Source of the DNA: DATFVA01 sp963811905
GTDB taxonomy: Bacteria > Bacteroidota > Ignavibacteria > Ignavibacteriales > Ignavibacteriaceae
Length of the DNA stretch: 64,000 nucleotides
Direction of reading: 5' to 3'
Assembly (NCBI GenBank): GCA_963811905.1
Contig: CAWETK010000009.1
Coordinates: 263,437-327,436, forward strand
Shown: positions 1-8,785 of the stretch, in pieces
Position numbering within the stretch: the stretch's first letter is position 1
Layout of the letters: every line of letters begins with the position of its first letter
Program-made: the position numbers and the translations under genes
Notes under the pieces: model-generated
What the model was told of the DNA's origin: nothing
Seen by the model: the letters and a program-made list of their open reading frames with translations, nothing else
Databases searched by the model: none

Positions 1-96
1 TTATGGATTTTTTATTCTTCCCTGATCTTCCTCTTCGGTGCCGAGTTCACCAAAATTTATGCGAAGAAATACGGAACATTTAAGGAAGAGGAATAA
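1..96 (+). CDS. YihY/virulence factor BrkB family membrane protein, C-terminal fragment
   Basis: Reading frame 1 is open from the first base to a TAA at 94-96 and gives 31 residues. It begins with a hydrophobic stretch (LWIFYSSLIFLFGAEF), followed by TKIYAKKYG and an acidic tail. This matches the last transmembrane segment and cytoplasmic end of YihY/BrkB-type inner-membrane proteins, which typically carry a YYS...FGAEFT...YA..YG pattern. The function of the family is poorly defined. The rest of the gene lies upstream of the window. It converges on the UbiB-like gene, with only four bases between the two stop codons, and no terminator hairpin is visible in that space. Confidence 0.7.
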   Translation, partial: LWIFYSSLIFLFGAEFTKIYAKKYGTFKEEE

Positions 97-100
97 CTTC

Positions 101-1774
101 TCATATCTTCTTCTCTCTCCCTTCATCATAACGCAGAATACTGATCATAATTGCACACCCGCAGATGCCCGCTAATATAAAAAGAATCATTGCAATTCCA
201 GGGTATCCGAATATCGTAAAATCTGTTCTTACCCGCATCATCAGCGCTGCTCCGATTATAAAGGCCGCCACAATTGCCCCGAGAGTAATTCTGTTTGCTA
301 TTTTCTGCAGGTCTCTTGTCAGTCTTAATTCATCTATTGCATCTACTTTAATCTTCAGCTTATTATTTGATAGAAGATAAAGAAGCTTATTGATCCTCGA
401 GGGAAGTTTTTTTATAAGCTCGTTCATTTCCAGAAGCGATGAAAAAATATTCCCGGGCGAAAAGTTCTTCAGCATATGCTTCTGCATTACCGCATTAGCA
501 TGTTTTTTGATTACTTCATTGGGATTAAATTCGGGTTCCAGTATTTTCCCTATCTCATCCAGGTTCAGAAGAGTTTTACCGAGCATTGTTAAATCAGCTG
601 ATGGTCTCAATCCATTTTTCGCTGAGATCTTTGCAAGTTCTGCTACAACTCTGCCTACCTGGATATCTTCCAGTGAAGCGTTATAGTATCGGCTGACATA
701 ATATCCTATGTCTTTTCTAAGCTGATCCTCATCAAAATTTGCAAGAGGAGTGCCCAGCCTGAGGCTTATTTTCGCAGCTTCATCACCGTTTCCTTCACTT
801 ATTACAAGCAGCAGCTTTAATAACAAATCCCTCATTGCCGGAGTAATCCTTGCTGTCATCCCAAGGTCGATAAGAGCTATTTTTTTATCGTGTGTCAGGA
901 ATACATTGCCGGGATGGGGATCGGCATGAAAAAAACCATGGATCAGTACCTGGTCAAGGTAGGCCTCCAGCAATTCTGTTGATAATTTGTGTCCGTCTGT
1001 ATCAAGCCTGGCAATGGGACTAAATTTCGATACTTTCATTCCATGGATATAATCCATTGTAAGTACCTTTGAAGAAGTGTAATCTGTTACCGGCTGCGGA
1101 ACTATAATGTCTTCGTAATCCTTTACGATCTCAGTAAGTTTTATCAGGTTCTGTGCCTCTTTGAGGTAATCAAGTTCAAGCAGAATGGATTTCCTGAACT
1201 CTTCAAGCAGGTTTTCAAATAAATATTTCCTGCCGATTTCGGTGTGCTTATCAATTGATTCTGTTATTTCTTTTAATGCGTCCAGATCTTCAAGAACGAT
1301 ATTCCTGATATCCGGTCTCTGTACTTTAACTGCAACCTCTTTTCCTGTTCTTAGAACTGCCCTGTGAACCTGCCCGAGAGATGCCGCCGCAATGGGCTTC
1401 TCATCAAATTCATTGAATGCCTTTGATATTCTTACACCAAGCTCTTCAGTAATGGTTTTTTCCACATCCTTAAAAGAGAATGGCGTTACTTTATCCTGAA
1501 GCCTGGAAAGAGAATCAATATAAGGACGGGTAAGAAGATCGGGCCTTGTTGAAAGCAGTTGACCCAGTTTGATGAACGTGGGTCCCATCTCCTGAAGCTC
1601 CCTGCAAAGTTTTTCGGCATCTTTTTTAATTTCGTCTGATCCCGAGCCTTCTTCCGATATATCCATTTTATCAAATTCTGATTTCCTGAAAATCTGTTCA
1701 GTATTATGCCGGAGCAGCAGCATAACAATGTTTTTATATCTTTTCAGTTTTTCCGGATTTAATGTGATAAGCAT
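101..1774 (-). CDS. ABC1/UbiB-family atypical kinase (AarF-like)
   Basis: This 557-residue protein belongs to the ABC1/ADCK/UbiB atypical kinase family, usually linked to quinone biosynthesis or lipid metabolism at the membrane. Visible hallmarks are the KxGQ motif (KLGQ, residues 69-72), the alanine-rich loop AAASLGQ (129-135) that replaces the glycine-rich loop, the nucleotide-binding lysine in VAVKVQRP (K150), the catalytic FHADPHPGNVF segment and the metal-binding IDLGM motif. Two hydrophobic helices near the C terminus should anchor it in the inner membrane. The ATG at 1774 starts a normal-length family member but has only a weak ribosome binding site. No ubiquinone or menaquinone genes adjoin it, so the substrate is unknown. 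Confidence 0.9.
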   Translation of the reverse strand: MLITLNPEKLKRYKNIVMLLLRHNTEQIFRKSEFDKMDISEEGSGSDEIKKDAEKLCRELQEMGPTFIKLGQLLSTRPDLLTRPYIDSLSRLQDKVTPFSFKDVEKTITEELGVRISKAFNEFDEKPIAAASLGQVHRAVLRTGKEVAVKVQRPDIRNIVLEDLDALKEITESIDKHTEIGRKYLFENLLEEFRKSILLELDYLKEAQNLIKLTEIVKDYEDIIVPQPVTDYTSSKVLTMDYIHGMKVSKFSPIARLDTDGHKLSTELLEAYLDQVLIHGFFHADPHPGNVFLTHDKKIALIDLGMTARITPAMRDLLLKLLLVISEGNGDEAAKISLRLGTPLANFDEDQLRKDIGYYVSRYYNASLEDIQVGRVVAELAKISAKNGLRPSADLTMLGKTLLNLDEIGKILEPEFNPNEVIKKHANAVMQKHMLKNFSPGNIFSSLLEMNELIKKLPSRINKLLYLLSNNKLKIKVDAIDELRLTRDLQKIANRITLGAIVAAFIIGAALMMRVRTDFTIFGYPGIAMILFILAGICGCAIMISILRYDEGREKKI

Positions 1775-1799
1775 TTTTTTTGATTTCTTATTTTTAATT

Positions 1800-1834
1800 T
1801 TTGCGGTAAAAAATATCGATTATAGTTAACTTTG
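1800..1834 (+). promoter_or_regulatory. Candidate Bacteroidota-type promoter
   Basis: A TTTG at 1800-1803 and a TAACTTTG at 1827-1834 match the -33 TTTG and -7 TAnnTTTG elements described for Bacteroidota housekeeping promoters. The spacer is 23 bp, at the long end of the accepted range. It lies about 75 bp upstream of the oxidoreductase start at 1908. Such short motifs occur often by chance in AT-rich DNA, so this is tentative. Confidence 0.25.
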
Positions 1835-1907
1835 CAGGAATATAAAGCAATTCTCAGCTTTTGTCTGTGTTGTTATTCTGATTTACTTTTTAACCTGCAG
1901 GAAACCA

Positions 1908-3008
1908 ATGAAGAAAATTACAGTACTTGGAGCCGGAATGGTCGGCAGCGCAATAGCAATTGACCTTTCGAAGGATTATTTCGTCACTCTTTGTGATATA
2001 AATGAACATAGATTGAAGAAAATATCTGCCGGGACGAAGATTAAATCCTTGGTGAAGAACTTATCTGATAAACAACAGGTACGGGAAGCCGCTGACGAAG
2101 CTGATATAGTTGTTGGTGCAGTTCCGGGATTTATGGGGTTCGAAACATTAAAAACTGTTATTGAAACCGGTAGGAATGTGGTTGATATCTCCTTCTTCAA
2201 TGAAGATCCTTTTCTGCTTGATGATATTGCAAAGAAAAATGATGTTACTGCAGTAGTAGACTGCGGGGTTGCTCCGGGGCTTAGCAATTTAATTCTTGGC
2301 TACCACAACGAAAGAATGAAAATAGAATCTTTTGAATGTTATGTGGGGGGTCTTCCCTCTGAAAAGAAATGGCCTTATGAATACAAGGCTCCCTTTTCAC
2401 CCGTAGATGTAATTGAAGAATATACACGTCCCGCCAGGATAAAAGAAAATGGCAGGGTGACCACCCGCCCGGCTCTTTCAGAACCAGAAATGATAGACAC
2501 AGAAGCAGGTGACCTTGAAGCTTTTAATACAGACGGTCTACGTTCGCTCTTAACTACGATGAAGATTCCCGATATGAAAGAGAAAACGCTCCGTTATCCC
2601 GGTCATATTGAATTAATGAGAGTGCTGAGAGAGACCGGCTTTTTTAATAAAGAAGAAATAGAAATAAATGGGAAAATGATAAGTCCTGTTGATCTTACTT
2701 CCAAATTACTTTTCCCTCTATGGAAACTTGAGGATGGTGAGGAAGAGTTTACTGTATTGAAGCTTAAAATTATTGGAGAAGGAAAGAAAATAGAATATTC
2801 GATGTTGGATAAATATGATAAATCCACCCGGACCTCATCAATGGCCCGCACAACAGGCTATACCTGCACCGCGGTCGTTAACCTTGTACTGAATGGCGAT
2901 TATGCCCGGAAAGGAATTTCTCCTCCTGAATTTATCGGAAGAGAAGGAGAGTGCTATAATAAAGTGCTTACGTATCTTGCCGAAAGAAAAATTAAGATAA
3001 TAAAATGA
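1908..3008 (+). CDS. Saccharopine dehydrogenase-like NAD(P)-binding oxidoreductase
   Basis: This 366-residue protein starts with a Rossmann fold (KKITVLGAGMVGSAIA, GxGxxG at residues 8-13). The first half resembles the saccharopine dehydrogenase NADP-binding domain, including the conserved CGVAPGLSN segment near residue 120. The second half looks like the matching C-terminal substrate domain. Proteins of this layout include lysine 6-dehydrogenases and carboxynorspermidine-dehydrogenase-like enzymes, so a reaction at an amino acid amine is likely but the substrate cannot be read from sequence. The start is supported by an AGGA about eight bases upstream of the ATG. It is followed after 62 bp by the glycosyltransferase, with no clear functional link. 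Confidence 0.82.
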   Translation: MKKITVLGAGMVGSAIAIDLSKDYFVTLCDINEHRLKKISAGTKIKSLVKNLSDKQQVREAADEADIVVGAVPGFMGFETLKTVIETGRNVVDISFFNEDPFLLDDIAKKNDVTAVVDCGVAPGLSNLILGYHNERMKIESFECYVGGLPSEKKWPYEYKAPFSPVDVIEEYTRPARIKENGRVTTRPALSEPEMIDTEAGDLEAFNTDGLRSLLTTMKIPDMKEKTLRYPGHIELMRVLRETGFFNKEEIEINGKMISPVDLTSKLLFPLWKLEDGEEEFTVLKLKIIGEGKKIEYSMLDKYDKSTRTSSMARTTGYTCTAVVNLVLNGDYARKGISPPEFIGREGECYNKVLTYLAERKIKIIK

Positions 3009-3070
3009 TATCCGGCTGAGGACTATTTTCAGCCCTGTTTAATAATTCATCTCAGATTTGGAACTAAAAT

Positions 3071-4627
3071 ATGAATGATGAAAAATATCATTTTGTCCTG
3101 ACCCGCGATATAAAGATTGTTATCCTCGCTGTCTCCGGCTTCACACTTCTGCTTCATCTGTACACCAATCTATTTGCGGGTTATGGAATCTTCAGAGATG
3201 AATTCTACTATATAGCGTGCGCTAATCATTTGTCAGCCGGCTATGTTGATCAGCCGCCATTATCAATTTATCTGATGGCCGTAAGCAGATGGATATTCGG
3301 TGAATCCCTTTTTGCTATCAGATTATTTCCTGCTGCCGTAGCTGCCCTTACGGTATATGTTACGGGATTGCTTACTGCACGGATCGGCGGTAAACTTTTT
3401 GCTGTGTTAATTGCCTGTGTTACGCTATCTTTCTCTCCTATCTTCCTTGCAATGAATGCATTCTTCTCGATGAATACATTTGATCATTTTTTCTGGGTCC
3501 TGGCTGCCTGGCTTGTGGTCCGGATAATACAGGAAGAAAAACCGGGATTATGGATTACACTTGGAGTTGTGCTTGGACTGGGACTGCTTAATAAAATTAG
3601 CATGGGATGGTTCGGTGCAGGACTGGTCTTAGGACTTATCTTTACTCCTTTAAGATCAACTCTAAGAACAAAATGGCCCTACCTGGCTGCCGGAATTGCC
3701 CTGCTTATTTTCTCCCCTTTTATAATCTGGAATATAACACATAATTTCGCTCACCTGGAATTTATGAGGAATGCTTCGAACCTTAAATATTCATCACTTA
3801 CTCCGCTGGATTTTATCGGCGGTCAGCTTCTTATCGCTGGTCCCCTTACAATCCTCGTCTGGCTTCCCGGTTTATTGTTCCTTCTGATGAGCAAAGGATT
3901 AAAACAGTACAGGATACCCGGAATAATTTTTCTTACAACTTTCCTGATCCTTGTTGCCAACTGGCATAGTAAACCCGAATACCTGGCTGCGGCTTACCCG
4001 CTGGTCTATGCTGGCGGCGGTTTATTTTATGAAAAAATATTAAGCAGAAAATCATTCGGCTGGGTGAAATATGCGATTGTTGCACTTATCATTTTAGCAG
4101 GCTTTATTGCTATGCCTCTGGCTATTCCAATACTTCCGGTACGTACTTTTATTTCTTATTCCCAATCCTTAGGTGTCGCTCCTGAAAACACGGAACATAA
4201 GGAAATCGGAAAGCTTCCTCAATTTTATGCTGACATGTTCGGGTGGGAGGATCTCGCAGCAGATGTTTCACGTGTATATGCTTCACTTCCCGATTCTGAA
4301 AAATCCTCAGCCATTGTATTAGCTCTGAATTATGGAGAGGCTGGTGCGCTCCAGTATTATTCTTCGAAGTATAAGCTTCCGCCGGTTATTTGTCCGCACA
4401 ATTCCTATTGGTACTGGGCGGATCCCGACCCGGACAGAATTAAAACAGTGATCATAATCGGGGGAAGTATGAAAGATCATCTCTCCGCCTGCAGGAACGT
4501 CTCAGTTGCCGCCGTTCACAAAACAAAATATAGTATGCCCTATGAGAATGATCTCCCGATATACATCTGCAGTGATATATACCGCTCATTAAAAGAGATA
4601 TGGCAGAAGTCAAGATTTTTTATTTAA
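3071..4627 (+). CDS. GT39/ArnT-like integral membrane glycosyltransferase
   Basis: The 518-residue product has many hydrophobic segments covering roughly residues 15-370 and a soluble C-terminal part. It carries the FRDEFYY sequence (acidic pair D43-E44) in the first periplasmic loop and the AGYVDQPPLS segment, both characteristic of the PMT/ArnT (GT39-like) superfamily. These enzymes move a sugar from a polyprenyl-phosphate donor to lipid, protein or glycan acceptors on the periplasmic face. No lipid A or polyprenyl-sugar synthesis gene is adjacent, so donor and acceptor are unknown. Length is normal for the family. An inverted repeat follows at 4650-4709. Confidence 0.85.
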   Translation: MNDEKYHFVLTRDIKIVILAVSGFTLLLHLYTNLFAGYGIFRDEFYYIACANHLSAGYVDQPPLSIYLMAVSRWIFGESLFAIRLFPAAVAALTVYVTGLLTARIGGKLFAVLIACVTLSFSPIFLAMNAFFSMNTFDHFFWVLAAWLVVRIIQEEKPGLWITLGVVLGLGLLNKISMGWFGAGLVLGLIFTPLRSTLRTKWPYLAAGIALLIFSPFIIWNITHNFAHLEFMRNASNLKYSSLTPLDFIGGQLLIAGPLTILVWLPGLLFLLMSKGLKQYRIPGIIFLTTFLILVANWHSKPEYLAAAYPLVYAGGGLFYEKILSRKSFGWVKYAIVALIILAGFIAMPLAIPILPVRTFISYSQSLGVAPENTEHKEIGKLPQFYADMFGWEDLAADVSRVYASLPDSEKSSAIVLALNYGEAGALQYYSSKYKLPPVICPHNSYWYWADPDPDRIKTVIIIGGSMKDHLSACRNVSVAAVHKTKYSMPYENDLPIYICSDIYRSLKEIWQKSRFFI

Positions 4628-4649
4628 GTCCGGCTTGAGCGAAGGAGAG

Positions 4650-4709
4650 ATAACAGAGAAAGAGATCACAGAAGATGGTTATTAACTGTAAAAACCCTTT
4701 CTCTGTTAT
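4650..4709 (+). repeat. 13-bp perfect inverted repeat with long loop, possible terminator
   Basis: ATAACAGAGAAAG at 4650-4662 is exactly complementary to 4697-4709, with a 34-nt loop. It lies 22 bp after the glycosyltransferase stop. The right arm is followed by TTGGGGG rather than a T-run, so a simple intrinsic terminator is doubtful; it may instead be a small palindromic element or a 3'-end stabilising hairpin. Confidence 0.5.
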
Positions 4710-4860
4710 TTGGGGGAAGGAATAATTAGATTTTATCATTCTGCTTTTCAATTAATTTCAATATAAGGCTTAGGCAGTAATCATCCTGTGCTTTGATTAC
4801 ATGTCGTTATAGCTGATTGCCGGGAGTCACCCGGAGCTAAAAAGTCAGTCCGTCATTAAT

Positions 4861-4896
4861 AAAAAAAAGTTACCTCCGCACTGCCGGAGGTAACTT
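4861..4896 (-). terminator. Strong intrinsic terminator of the M3 peptidase gene
   Basis: On the reverse strand a 13-bp perfect stem (arms 4865-4877 and 484-96 of the same kilobase, that is 4884-4896) encloses a 6-nt loop and runs into a T-rich tract (A run at 4861-4867 on the forward strand). It begins about 30 bp past the peptidase stop codon, the right place for a Rho-independent terminator. Confidence 0.9.
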
Positions 4897-4927
4897 TAAT
4901 TATTCTTCAGTAAGTAAGCTTGCCGGG

Positions 4928-6805
4928 CTATTTTTTAGAAATGATCTTTTCCATCTGATCCATCACATCATTCATTTTCTTCATTGCAAGTTCAAATGGT
5001 TCAGCTGAAAGGGGATCGATTCCTGCTTTTTTAATGAGTTCAATCGGGTATTCCGAACTCCCGCCTTTCAAAATATGATAATATTTATCTACAGCAGGCT
5101 GGCCTTCCGCTAAGACTTTTTCTGCCAGTGCCGTTGAATAAATAATTGAAGTTGAATACTGGTATACATAATATGTATAGTTAACAAAGTGAGGTATATA
5201 TTCCCACTCATATGCAACATAAGGATCGACAACACAAACACCCTTGTCATTTCCGTAATATTCTTTAACCAGGTCATAATAAAGATTGCTCAGATTTTCG
5301 CCGGTGACCGGTTCCTGGTTTTCTACCATCTCATGAACTTTCAGTTCAAATTCGGCAAATAATGTCTGACGGAAAATTGTAGTTCTTAATAGTTCAAGAT
5401 AGCTTCCAAGCAGGTACAGTTTTTCCTCATCGCTTTTTGAATGCTGTACCATATAATGATTCAGGAGATTTTCATTAAAAGTTGAAGCAATCTCCGCAAC
5501 GAAGGTCGGATAATCTGCTGTGGAGAAAGGCTGATTCTTGCTGGAGAAATAACTGTGCATAGAATGGCCAAGTTCGTGAGCCAGCGTGGACACCGATTCA
5601 TAATCGTCGTTCCAGTTCAGAAGTATATAGGGATGAACGTCATACGCACTTCCGGAGGAGTATGCTCCGCTTCGCTTTCCAACATTGGGAAGAAAATCAA
5701 TCCAGCCGTTTCCGAATGCTTTATTAAGTGTGGCAATATAATTCTCGCCCATAGGCTGTAGAGCATTCTTTATGATATCTTCTCCCTGTTCTACGGTAAA
5801 GTTCATATCAACTTTTTTCACAAGTGGTGTGTAGAGATCATAATAATGCAGTGTATCAACCCCGAGCATCTTCTTCTTCAGTTCGAGGAAGCGCTGAAGA
5901 GTAGGTAAACTGTTGTGAATCTGTTTTATCAGGTTGTGGTAGACACTTACAGGTATGTTGGGCCCGTTGACTGCGGCAGCAAGTGCTGATTCGTAGTTGC
6001 GGTCTTTTGCATAAACGTAATCAGTCTTTATTTTACCTGCAAAGTTGGCTCCTATAGTATTCTTGAAATCGGCGTATTTATTGAAGAAAGCATCAAAGAT
6101 TTTAGCACGGTCTTCCCTGACACCTGTGGATCTGTATTTTGTGTAAGCTGAATTAGTGAGAGTTACATCTTCGCCTGTTGAGAGGGTAACTTTTGAGTAT
6201 GGCATCTCTGCATTATTGAAAACATTGTAAACATCAGAAGGAGTATCCGTTATCAGCCCGAAAGAAGCAAGGATTTTTTCCTGGTCTGCTGAAAGGGTAT
6301 GTGCCCTCATTCTCTGAATATCTTCGATATAAACTTTATATTGATCCAGCTTAGGTTCTTTTGCAAAGAAATCTTTAATCTTCGCAGGATCAATTGCCAG
6401 TATTTCCGGGCTTATCCAGGAAGTAGCCTCAGAAAACTTCGTTCCCAGGGTGGAGCTTTCCTGTCTCAATGCCTGGTTTGAAGAAATTGACAGATCTTCA
6501 TCGGCCAATAAACCTGAGTAGGTTGAAAACCTGTAATATTCCTTCAAAGTATTAAAAAAAACATCCATTGCGTTAAGCAGTGTCTGTGCATCCTTATCAA
6601 GCTTTCCCTTGTAGGATTCGATTTTATCTATATTGCTGCTTATATCCTCCTTTGCACTCTTCCATTCAGCAGCTGATGCAAAAAGATCTGTAAGATTCCA
6701 TTTGTATTTATCAGAAATCTCGTTCCTTTGCTTTGTCTGCGCAAAAGAAGTAATTACAAATATCAATGAGAACAAAATAATCAGGTAAGATTTGAGCCGG
6801 TTCAT
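4928..6805 (-). CDS. Secreted M3-family oligoendopeptidase F-like metallopeptidase
   Basis: The HELGH zinc-binding motif (residues 410-414, in LAHELGHSMHSYFS) and the overall organisation identify an M3B oligoendopeptidase F-like enzyme that cleaves short peptides. I place the start at the ATG at 6805, preceded by AGGGAG. The frame stays open to 7054, but the extra 83 residues are low-complexity and unlike the family. From 6805 the protein is 625 residues and begins with a clear signal peptide (LKSYLIILFSLIFVITSFAQ), so it is predicted to be exported, whereas classic PepF is cytoplasmic. A periplasmic or extracellular role in peptide scavenging is inferred. A strong terminator follows the gene. 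Confidence 0.9.
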   Translation of the reverse strand: MNRLKSYLIILFSLIFVITSFAQTKQRNEISDKYKWNLTDLFASAAEWKSAKEDISSNIDKIESYKGKLDKDAQTLLNAMDVFFNTLKEYYRFSTYSGLLADEDLSISSNQALRQESSTLGTKFSEATSWISPEILAIDPAKIKDFFAKEPKLDQYKVYIEDIQRMRAHTLSADQEKILASFGLITDTPSDVYNVFNNAEMPYSKVTLSTGEDVTLTNSAYTKYRSTGVREDRAKIFDAFFNKYADFKNTIGANFAGKIKTDYVYAKDRNYESALAAAVNGPNIPVSVYHNLIKQIHNSLPTLQRFLELKKKMLGVDTLHYYDLYTPLVKKVDMNFTVEQGEDIIKNALQPMGENYIATLNKAFGNGWIDFLPNVGKRSGAYSSGSAYDVHPYILLNWNDDYESVSTLAHELGHSMHSYFSSKNQPFSTADYPTFVAEIASTFNENLLNHYMVQHSKSDEEKLYLLGSYLELLRTTIFRQTLFAEFELKVHEMVENQEPVTGENLSNLYYDLVKEYYGNDKGVCVVDPYVAYEWEYIPHFVNYTYYVYQYSTSIIYSTALAEKVLAEGQPAVDKYYHILKGGSSEYPIELIKKAGIDPLSAEPFELAMKKMNDVMDQMEKIISKK

Positions 6806-7143
6806 AAAAAGCTCCCTAAATAATATGAAAAAATTAGCTCTGTAAATTAAAAAAATTAAGTTATGGAAGGAAAAATATTGGGATGAACGGTTGTAAGAAT
6901 TTTCCGGATTGCAGCACTTTTTTATAAATATGTAGTGACTATTTGAATTATTTTGAGTAATATCGCCGGGTAAATCCCTAAACGTTATTGACTTATAAAT
7001 TAAAACCGGACGGCATAAAGGCGTGATGATTCTGCACGGATTATATTGTTTCATCCCTGTTTTCCTGAATATCCGGTTCCCCGGCTGCTAATCAATTAAT
7101 TTCTTATATAATTATTCACTAAACATATTACGGGAGTAATAAA
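6806..7143. other. Intergenic region between divergent genes
   Basis: This AT-rich 338-bp gap separates the reverse-strand peptidase from a forward small secreted protein, so both promoters should lie here. Ribosome binding sites are visible at each edge (AGGGAG before the peptidase and GGGAG before the start at 7144). I found no convincing operator, RNA gene or additional coding frame with family features. Confidence 0.5.
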
Positions 7144-7557
7144 ATGAAAAAAGTGCTTCTTTTGGTGCTTCTTTTTGCTGGTTTGGGTTTTAAGGTTGAA
7201 TTGATTGCTCAAAGTGAGCCTGTACTTTATTTCTGTGAAAAGTACGATTCCGATAAAGGTGAAATGGGTGTGAGTGACCGCTTTACGAAAGGATACCTTA
7301 CCGTAATGGTGAAATGTGATCATGCCCTGAACCTGGAGGATGTTCATATCCAGTTCGATAAGTACAACTTCCGTACAGGAGAATTCGACTTTTACAAGAA
7401 ATATGATTATACCATAGAGAGTGATATGAGTTATGTCTTTTTTGCAAAGAATTCCGATAGCGATTTGAAATTTGAAGAACCTGGATTCTATAGGGTCTTT
7501 TTACTTGATAATAATGACACTACAATTGCAAGTGCTTTAATTGAGATAGTGGATTAA
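7144..7557 (+). CDS. Small secreted protein of unknown function
   Basis: This 137-residue protein starts with a typical signal peptide (KKVLLLVLLFAGLGFKVELIAQ, predicted cut after residue 22 or so). The mature part is rich in aromatic and acidic residues and alternates polar and hydrophobic positions, as in a small beta-sandwich. It contains one or two cysteines and no motif I recognise. A GGGAG sits eight bases before the ATG and a terminator hairpin follows the stop, so it appears to be a monocistronic real gene. The function is unknown. A periplasmic or surface location is inferred only from the signal peptide. Confidence 0.75.
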   Translation: MKKVLLLVLLFAGLGFKVELIAQSEPVLYFCEKYDSDKGEMGVSDRFTKGYLTVMVKCDHALNLEDVHIQFDKYNFRTGEFDFYKKYDYTIESDMSYVFFAKNSDSDLKFEEPGFYRVFLLDNNDTTIASALIEIVD

Positions 7558-7579
7558 CCTGTAGTCCATTTTAAACAAT

Positions 7580-7623
7580 GAGGCTGTCTGATAGATATTA
7601 TTCTAATTCGGACAGCCTCTTTC
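7580..7623 (+). terminator. Intrinsic terminator after the small secreted protein gene
   Basis: GAGGCTGTC (7580-7588) pairs with GACAGCCTC (7611-7619) over a 22-nt loop, followed by TTTCTT. It begins 22 bp past the stop at 7557. The same GAGGCTGTC arm sequence reappears in the OmpA terminator near 32.83 kb. Confidence 0.8.
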
Positions 7624-7716
7624 TTATACCTTAACATTTAATCCCTCTTATTATCCCCGGTACTAACTTTTTGCTTCTATTTCCTTAAATTTAATATCCA
7701 TTAAAAAAATAGTACT

Positions 7717-8706
7717 ATGAATTTGAAGTATGATGTAATAATAATAGGCGCAGGACCAATCGGCATATCCTGCGGTATAGAAGCAGTAAAAAGAGATTAT
7801 ACTCACCTTATTATAGAGAAAGGGTGTCTTGTTAATTCGCTGTTTCATTATCCAACAAATATGGTGTTTTTTTCAACATCCGAAAGACTTGAAATTGGCG
7901 GCGTCCCTTTTGTTTCTCACGGTGATAAACCGACCAGGAGAGAGGCGCTTGAATACTTCAGACGGGTGGTTAGCAGCTGGAAACTTAATGTGAACACTTA
8001 TGAGAGAGTACTGGAAATTGAAAAAGACAAAGGTCTTTACAGGGTCACTACTAATAAACAGACTTATCATTCAGATAATATTATAATCGCTACAGGTTTT
8101 TATGATGAGCCGAATCTTCTGAATGTACCCGGTGAAACTCTGCCTAAAGTAAAGCATTATTTTGATGAGGCCCATCCCTATGTATATCTGAATCTTATTG
8201 TGATAGGAGGAGGTAATTCTGCTGTAGACGTTGCCCTGGAAACCTACCGCCGGGGATCAAATGTAACCATGGTAATAAGAGAGGATTCTCTCAAAGAAGG
8301 TGTTAAGTACTGGGTCCGCCCGGATATTGAAAACAGGATAAATGAGGGCTCCATCAAAGCTTTTTTTAATTCCAAAGTGGTTGAAATAAGACAGAATGAA
8401 GCTGATATTGAAACCCCTGATGGAATATTAACCCTGGAAAATGATTTTGTATTTGCCATGACCGGCTACCATCCTGATTTCAGTTTTCTTAAAAAAGCAG
8501 GGATTGATATCTCAACAGGACAGTGTCCCGTATTTAATGAAGAAACATATGAAACTAATAAAGAAAGGGTTTATCTTGCAGGAGTTGTTTGCGGCGGAAT
8601 GGATACGAGCCGCTATTTCATTGAGAACTCACGTTCGCATGCAGATGCGATTTTCAACTCCATTGATGGAAAAAGATCACAAATTATGACTGCGGAAGGT
8701 AAATAA
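7717..8706 (+). CDS. ypdA: YpdA-family putative bacillithiol disulfide reductase
   Basis: This 329-residue FAD/NAD(P)H oxidoreductase has two nucleotide-binding motifs, GAGPIG at residues 11-16 and GGGNSA from residue 164. The N-terminal segment (HYPTNMVFFST...GGVPFVS) is typical of YpdA. In Firmicutes YpdA recycles bacillithiol disulfide with NADPH. It lacks the CxxC redox pair of thioredoxin reductase, as expected for YpdA. A bshA homologue is present at 44.4-45.5 kb, which supports a bacillithiol-type thiol in this organism. An unrelated FAD-dependent reductase of similar fold is possible but less likely. The gene is followed after 79 bp by the class I aldolase gene. Confidence 0.88.
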   Translation: MNLKYDVIIIGAGPIGISCGIEAVKRDYTHLIIEKGCLVNSLFHYPTNMVFFSTSERLEIGGVPFVSHGDKPTRREALEYFRRVVSSWKLNVNTYERVLEIEKDKGLYRVTTNKQTYHSDNIIIATGFYDEPNLLNVPGETLPKVKHYFDEAHPYVYLNLIVIGGGNSAVDVALETYRRGSNVTMVIREDSLKEGVKYWVRPDIENRINEGSIKAFFNSKVVEIRQNEADIETPDGILTLENDFVFAMTGYHPDFSFLKKAGIDISTGQCPVFNEETYETNKERVYLAGVVCGGMDTSRYFIENSRSHADAIFNSIDGKRSQIMTAEGK

Positions 8707-8785
8707 CCTTCTATTGGTTTGAAGTGCAGAGTAAATAACATTATTTTATAAAATTGTAAGAATACTAAATTAAGAGGAGAACAAG

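Noticed and set aside
6806..7054. N-terminal extension of the M3 peptidase to 7054
   Set aside because: The added 83 residues precede a good signal peptide and ribosome binding site and do not resemble the family.
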